Shown piece by piece: positions 60,343-64,000 of a DNA stretch of 64,000 bases (the first letter of the stretch is position 1; each line of letters begins with the position of its first letter). A program made the position numbers and the translations under genes. The stretch is from contig JACATO010001006.1 in NCBI GenBank assembly GCA_018389105.1, forward strand, positions 1 through 64,000, given 5' to 3'. Source of the DNA: Nautilus pompilius. Its lineage: Eukaryota; Mollusca; Cephalopoda; Nautilida; Nautilidae. Below the pieces are notes generated by a model. The model was not told where the DNA came from and searched no databases. It saw only the letters and a list, made by a program, of their open reading frames with translations.

Positions 60343-61685
60343 GTTTTCGTATTCCCTCGCAGAACCCACGACGTTGATCAGGGGAGACCGACCAAAACAT
60401 AAACCCTCCCCATCTACTTTCCGACCCCTAAAACTGTTGATACAGCGGCTCTCCCCAGCTAAACTGAGTTTCCTTGTTTCGGGGACGGAGAGATGTATAT
60501 CTTTTGCAGGTCAGTGAATTCATCTGTGCGGTCAAAAGCGTGCACGAGCACAGGAAGTCCCTGACTCACCTAAAGTCCCCTCCCCCATCACCAGAAATGC
60601 GAACGACTATAAAAGTCTTGTTATTTTAAAAATAGGTTCTAATCTCAAAACCTTAGCGCGGCCCCCGTTAATAAACATGGCTGCCGAGAACAACATCAAA
60701 AACCCTCGCGGAGAGAGGGGGGCCCGGCGGTTCACCAGTCTGGAGACGAACGGCTTAAAAACGAAGCACGAAGGGGTAGATTAACCAATGACCCGCTTTC
60801 CTAACAGCGAAGGGTTCCTCGCTAACTCTCGGCTGCCAGGGGTTTTAGCGCGAGAGCCTCTCCCCCCCCCGGATAAAAGGGGCTATTTCTGCTGCGCGGA
60901 TGTGCGACGGATTTAATTAAAACCGGAAGGAGGTCGGTGGCGATGCATTGCTGGCGGAAGTTGGAGGGGCCGATCGCTCGCCACCGCAGGATCGGCAGTA
61001 ACCGAAGTAGTTAAGGAACCAAGTTCACTGGTTGGTTTAGCCACCGTATAAGGCGATGAGACGGGCCCTAACCATTAACCCTTTACTTTCTGCACTAAAA
61101 CGTTCTCTAAAAACAAAAATTCTTTTTTTCCCTCCAATTTACGTCAAAAGGAAGAGGAGAGAACAACCGAAGTCTGACACTATGAAGGCTTTATTCTATA
61201 AATTACGCGTCTCAGGTAAAGGAATATACCCGTTGACTACCTATATCTCGAATTTTTCCGATATGATGCCACCTTTTAGTTAGACACCTGGTGTTTCAAA
61301 ATTACAAAAAAAAAGGAAACAATTAAAAAAACTTAAGATCTTTCGCGAAGAGAAATTTCAACCTGCAAGAAGATACAAAGGTAAAGTTGATGCTTACACA
61401 GGCGCTGATCCGGTTTAACGACGAGCAGATTCCGCGGATAAGCCGGCTCACCTGTACGTTTCTTCGGGATACTTCGCTTTCGTCCAGCTGTCGCCGGTCG
61501 GCGCACCTTTACTCTCAACGTGGCTTTACCTTCCTGGTTGAAACCTACACGACAACTCATCGCACAACATGTACTGGAGAACAAGTTCAAATGAAGGAAA
61601 GTCGAAAACTCTTAACAGAGTGCCGTTTAATAATGATATTATATAATAGGATATATATATATATATATTTTTTTTCTTTTTTGCT
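60343..61685. other. Unassigned CpG-rich sequence
   Basis: Promoter-like: ATGGCTGCCGAG at 60678 opens a 35-codon frame (MAAENNIKNPRGERGARR). GGATAAAAGGGG at about 60870-60881 is TATA-like. A + strand frame covering 61387-61815 is not recognised in its first part. Confidence 0.4.
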
Positions 61686-61799
61686 GAAGCAGAACCTTTC
61701 ATCTCTCCGTGGCTATAGGGAGATTGATATCAGCCTCAACCACGTGAGACCACCCATGGCTTCGTATCCCCTTGATCTGACGTCACAGGCAGATGTCGT

Positions 61800-62400
61800 A
61801 AACATGTCGCTTTGAGACCACATGACTGAAGCCATGTTATTTTTACTGATGAGTCACAAGTTAGCCTCCATCCAAAGAAGGGGTCGCTATGGTAGTCGTG
61901 GTGTGATAGTTTTGAGAGGGAGAGACTGGCCGTACGTGCAGGCCTGCATGTGTTTTAGGGAGGCACCCATACCCCAATGATGCAGCATAGGCACGACGTT
62001 ATAGATCCCTGCGTCAGACCATACGCAGGTTTGCGGCTGGAAATAACTCTGTTTTGTTAGAGGAGAAAAGTTGCGCACAAAGGGGCACCGGCAGATATCT
62101 TCAAGACCAGACTATTATCCGCATATGTAGACAGCGCACTTTCCGGGGCCAAATTGTATTGAGCATGTTTGAGATTCTCTATGGGGTCGGGTTTTGTCTC
62201 TCCATCCCTCTTGTTACTCTTCAGGGATGCGGGTGTGTTAAAGAAACTCCGAAGGTCGCAGCTTTAACATGTCTCACTACCACCCCACACACACTAAGCA
62301 CAACTATGATCCACCGCAGCTATGGTGCACACGAGGATATTTGTAATCTTCTTTACAGAAGAGCTATGGCGGATATCACATGTTCGAAAGGTACTGAAAG
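61800..62400 (+). pseudogene. Tc1-like (DD-E) transposase fossil
   Basis: HVIFTDESQVSLHPKKGSLW at about 61834-61890 carries the first catalytic Asp (TDES). Further on, SALSGPNCIEHV-stop-DSLWGRVLS at about 62130-62195 corresponds to PDLxPIEHxWDxLxRRV, including the third catalytic Glu, and the end region contains decayed C-terminal sequence. The second Asp block is near 62090-62110 but blurred. Several stops and frame changes. It differs clearly from the 36/48-kb Tc1 family, so it is a separate lineage. Confidence 0.65.
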
Positions 62401-62752
62401 TTAGAAATTACGGAATTTCCACCGAGATTAGCGACGTAGGCCTGAAACTTCGGAGATATTTTAATTATGCAGTGAACCAGATCTGCTAAGAAACTTCAGT
62501 GTTCTTCAGCCTATGCTTTACCACTGGAATAAATTTGGTTTGAGCTGACAGGAGTGCAATAGGTGTTGGCTCACTTACTAGCGGAAGGCACGAAGCCACC
62601 ACAGCCATACGAGTTTCAGGGAGATGATACTTTAGTAGAACTTTAAAACCGTGGGTGGCCAGAAGACTCGTCTACATAATCTGAGCCTTTTGATTACCCC
62701 TGAAGCTTCTATAGTGTAGATTTTGGGGGTCTGCCCGCTCGGGGTATTCGAG
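62401..62752. other. Unassigned sequence
   Basis: Nothing recognised. Confidence 0.4.
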
Positions 62753-62754
62753 AT

Positions 62755-62808
<54 letters not shown>

Positions 62809-62831
62809 TGGAGAGAGAGAGAGAGAAGATG

Positions 62832-62900
<69 letters not shown>

Positions 62901-62918
62901 AGAGAGAGAGAGAGATGA

Positions 62919-62963
<45 letters not shown>

Positions 62964-63103
62964 GGAGATGGAAGGGGAGATGGAGAGAGAGAGGGGGGAG
63001 ATGAAGAGAGAGAGAGAGATGGAGAGGGGGAGATGGAAGGGGAGATGGAGAGAGAGATAGAGAGAGAGAGAGGGGGAGATGGAAGGGGAGATGGAGAGAG
63101 AGA
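62753..63103. repeat. (GA)n minisatellite
   Basis: GA repeats with GGAGATGGAAGGGGAGATGG words repeated three times near the right end. Overlapping long frames are artefacts. Confidence 0.95.
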
Positions 63104-63819
63104 CTGCGGCGGTGTTTTTAATTCGATGTGACGGCATCCGTTTGGTGCACTGGCTGGCTGCTGGTACGTGTATTTCTGTGGCCCCACCCCTTCGCTCCCG
63201 ATGCTAAATGCACGAACAAAGCGATGGCCCAGGAGGCGGGTCGGCCGCAAACACGTGTTTATCTCGCTGGATGCCAATAAGAGGAAAGCGCGAAGGGAGA
63301 GAATGGAGGAGGAGGAGGAGGAGGGTAGGGCGAAATCTGAAGCATAAGCCCGGCAGCCAGCCTGCAGATTGAGGCAGAGCGCCGAAAGCCATATGGGTAC
63401 CGATTCCGGCGACTGTAGGTCAGGGGTCTGTTTAGATTCGGCAGGAAATAATGAGAATGACGGTGGTTAGCCGCCGGGTTGCTGCAGAATTCCGGGAAAG
63501 GTTGCCCGGGATGGGGGGGGGGGGAGGAGGAGGAGGGGGATACAGCTTGCCGCTATTCCCCCCCCCCCACACACACTGCTGATACAGAGACAGCGGGAGC
63601 GATTAACGCGCCTCCTGCCGGCACCATTCCGAGCGATTCGCTTATTGGACGCGACAGGGCCAACCTGTTCGGATGCTGAGCCAAAAATCTAACGCGGGTC
63701 TGTCCTTCTTCGTTCCTTTATCGATGTTCCCGTCTGTACCCTGAGACTTCGACGGATCGCGCCGCACAGAAACGTCAGCTCGGTGATCACCCCCCCCACA
63801 AACCCCGCCTTTTAACCCT
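63104..63819. other. Unassigned CpG-rich sequence at right end
   Basis: GGA repeats (63304-63325), G and C homopolymers, many CpG. No recognised gene; promoter-like composition. Confidence 0.4.
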
Positions 63820-63922
63820 ATGGCTGCCGAACACACAGGAGCTTCCGTCGCATCGTTGTTCCCAGAGAGTGACGAGATAATCCGGGTGGGATCATAATCT
63901 ACCGAGGTAATTTTGTCAACAG
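63820..63922 (+). other. Candidate 5' exon running toward the window edge
   Basis: The ATG at 63820 (MAAEHTGASVASLFPESDEI and onward) closes at TAA 63895-63897. A consensus donor CAACAG|GTAAGC follows at 63922. As the frame closes before the donor, this would be a leader exon with a small upstream frame, unless an earlier donor (CGG|GTGGGA at 63886) is used. Not recognised. Confidence 0.25.
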
Positions 63923-64000
63923 GTAAGCAGCACCGTTTTCCATGTATGTATGCTATTTAATTAATTTATTCCAGATAAATTACTGATGAGCGCTTCATCC

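Noticed and set aside
59532-60377. 281-codon + strand frame (Ser/Leu/His/Thr), the longest in the window
   Set aside because: Produced by the CT/CA composite repeat; no non-repeat segment of any size.
62672-63277. Long overlapping minus-strand Ser/Leu/Pro frames
   Set aside because: Same artefact in the GA minisatellite at 62753-63103; two frames are open over the same bases.

Overview
This is a eukaryotic, animal nuclear window. It is AT-rich for roughly the first 44 kb, with long introns, abundant microsatellites and many decayed DNA transposons. The one conserved protein-coding gene I can identify firmly is a Gfi1/senseless-type transcriptional repressor on the + strand: a SNAG-domain first exon at 11114-11226 and six C2H2 zinc fingers in two exons at 30453-31019 and 32719-32942. 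The six-finger layout, the decayed Tc1/mariner and hAT copies, the tRNA-derived SINEs and the low gene density suit an invertebrate, probably a lophotrochozoan such as a mollusc. The species cannot be fixed from sequence alone.

Layout. 1-10.8 kb: a GA microsatellite, a 2.3-kb transposon bounded by perfect 18-bp terminal inverted repeats (2778-5082) that carries a decayed gene of a dispersed animal family, and a hAT transposase fossil (6.49-8.07 kb). 10.8-33.9 kb: the Gfi1 locus, with a promoter-like block (inverted CCAAT, GC box, TATA-like, two CACCTGCT E-boxes), the SNAG exon, about 19 kb of intronic sequence, the zinc-finger exons and a poly(A) signal. The SNAG exon ends in phase 2 and the zinc-finger exon begins in phase 1, so at least one exon must lie between them. 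I propose 24378-24545 (phase 1 to 1) and, more weakly, 17254-17342 (phase 2 to 1). The five pieces together total exactly 387 codons including the stop. The intronic sequence also holds a GA minisatellite, SINEs, a 1.2-kb inverted repeat, a mariner fossil, a Tc1 fossil and a hAT/ZMYM-like scrap.

33.9-44 kb: mostly unassigned AT-rich sequence, with a Tc1 fossil at 36.1-37.0 kb and a seven-copy ~180-bp satellite (38.19-39.45 kb). The first satellite unit lies inside an open frame with a Walker-B-like motif. 44-64 kb: composition shifts to more GC and CpG. There are long pyrimidine/purine simple-repeat tracts, a second copy of the 36-kb Tc1 family (48.2-49.2 kb), a LINE reverse-transcriptase fossil (50.0-50.8 kb), a 90-bp minisatellite (55.0-55.7 kb), a minisatellite carrying about 18 perfect TGACGTCA (CRE) palindromes (57.1-57.9 kb), and a Tc1-like fossil (61.8-62.4 kb). 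Several short exon-like candidates (54501-54648 is the best) may be 5' exons of genes outside the window, but none is recognised.

I found no operons, CRISPR arrays, rRNA genes or convincing intact tRNA genes. The most interesting points are the reconstruction of the split Gfi1 gene with its predicted hidden exons, the TIR-bounded element around a non-canonical gene family, and the repeated ACGTCA/CRE-type motifs in otherwise unrelated tandem arrays.
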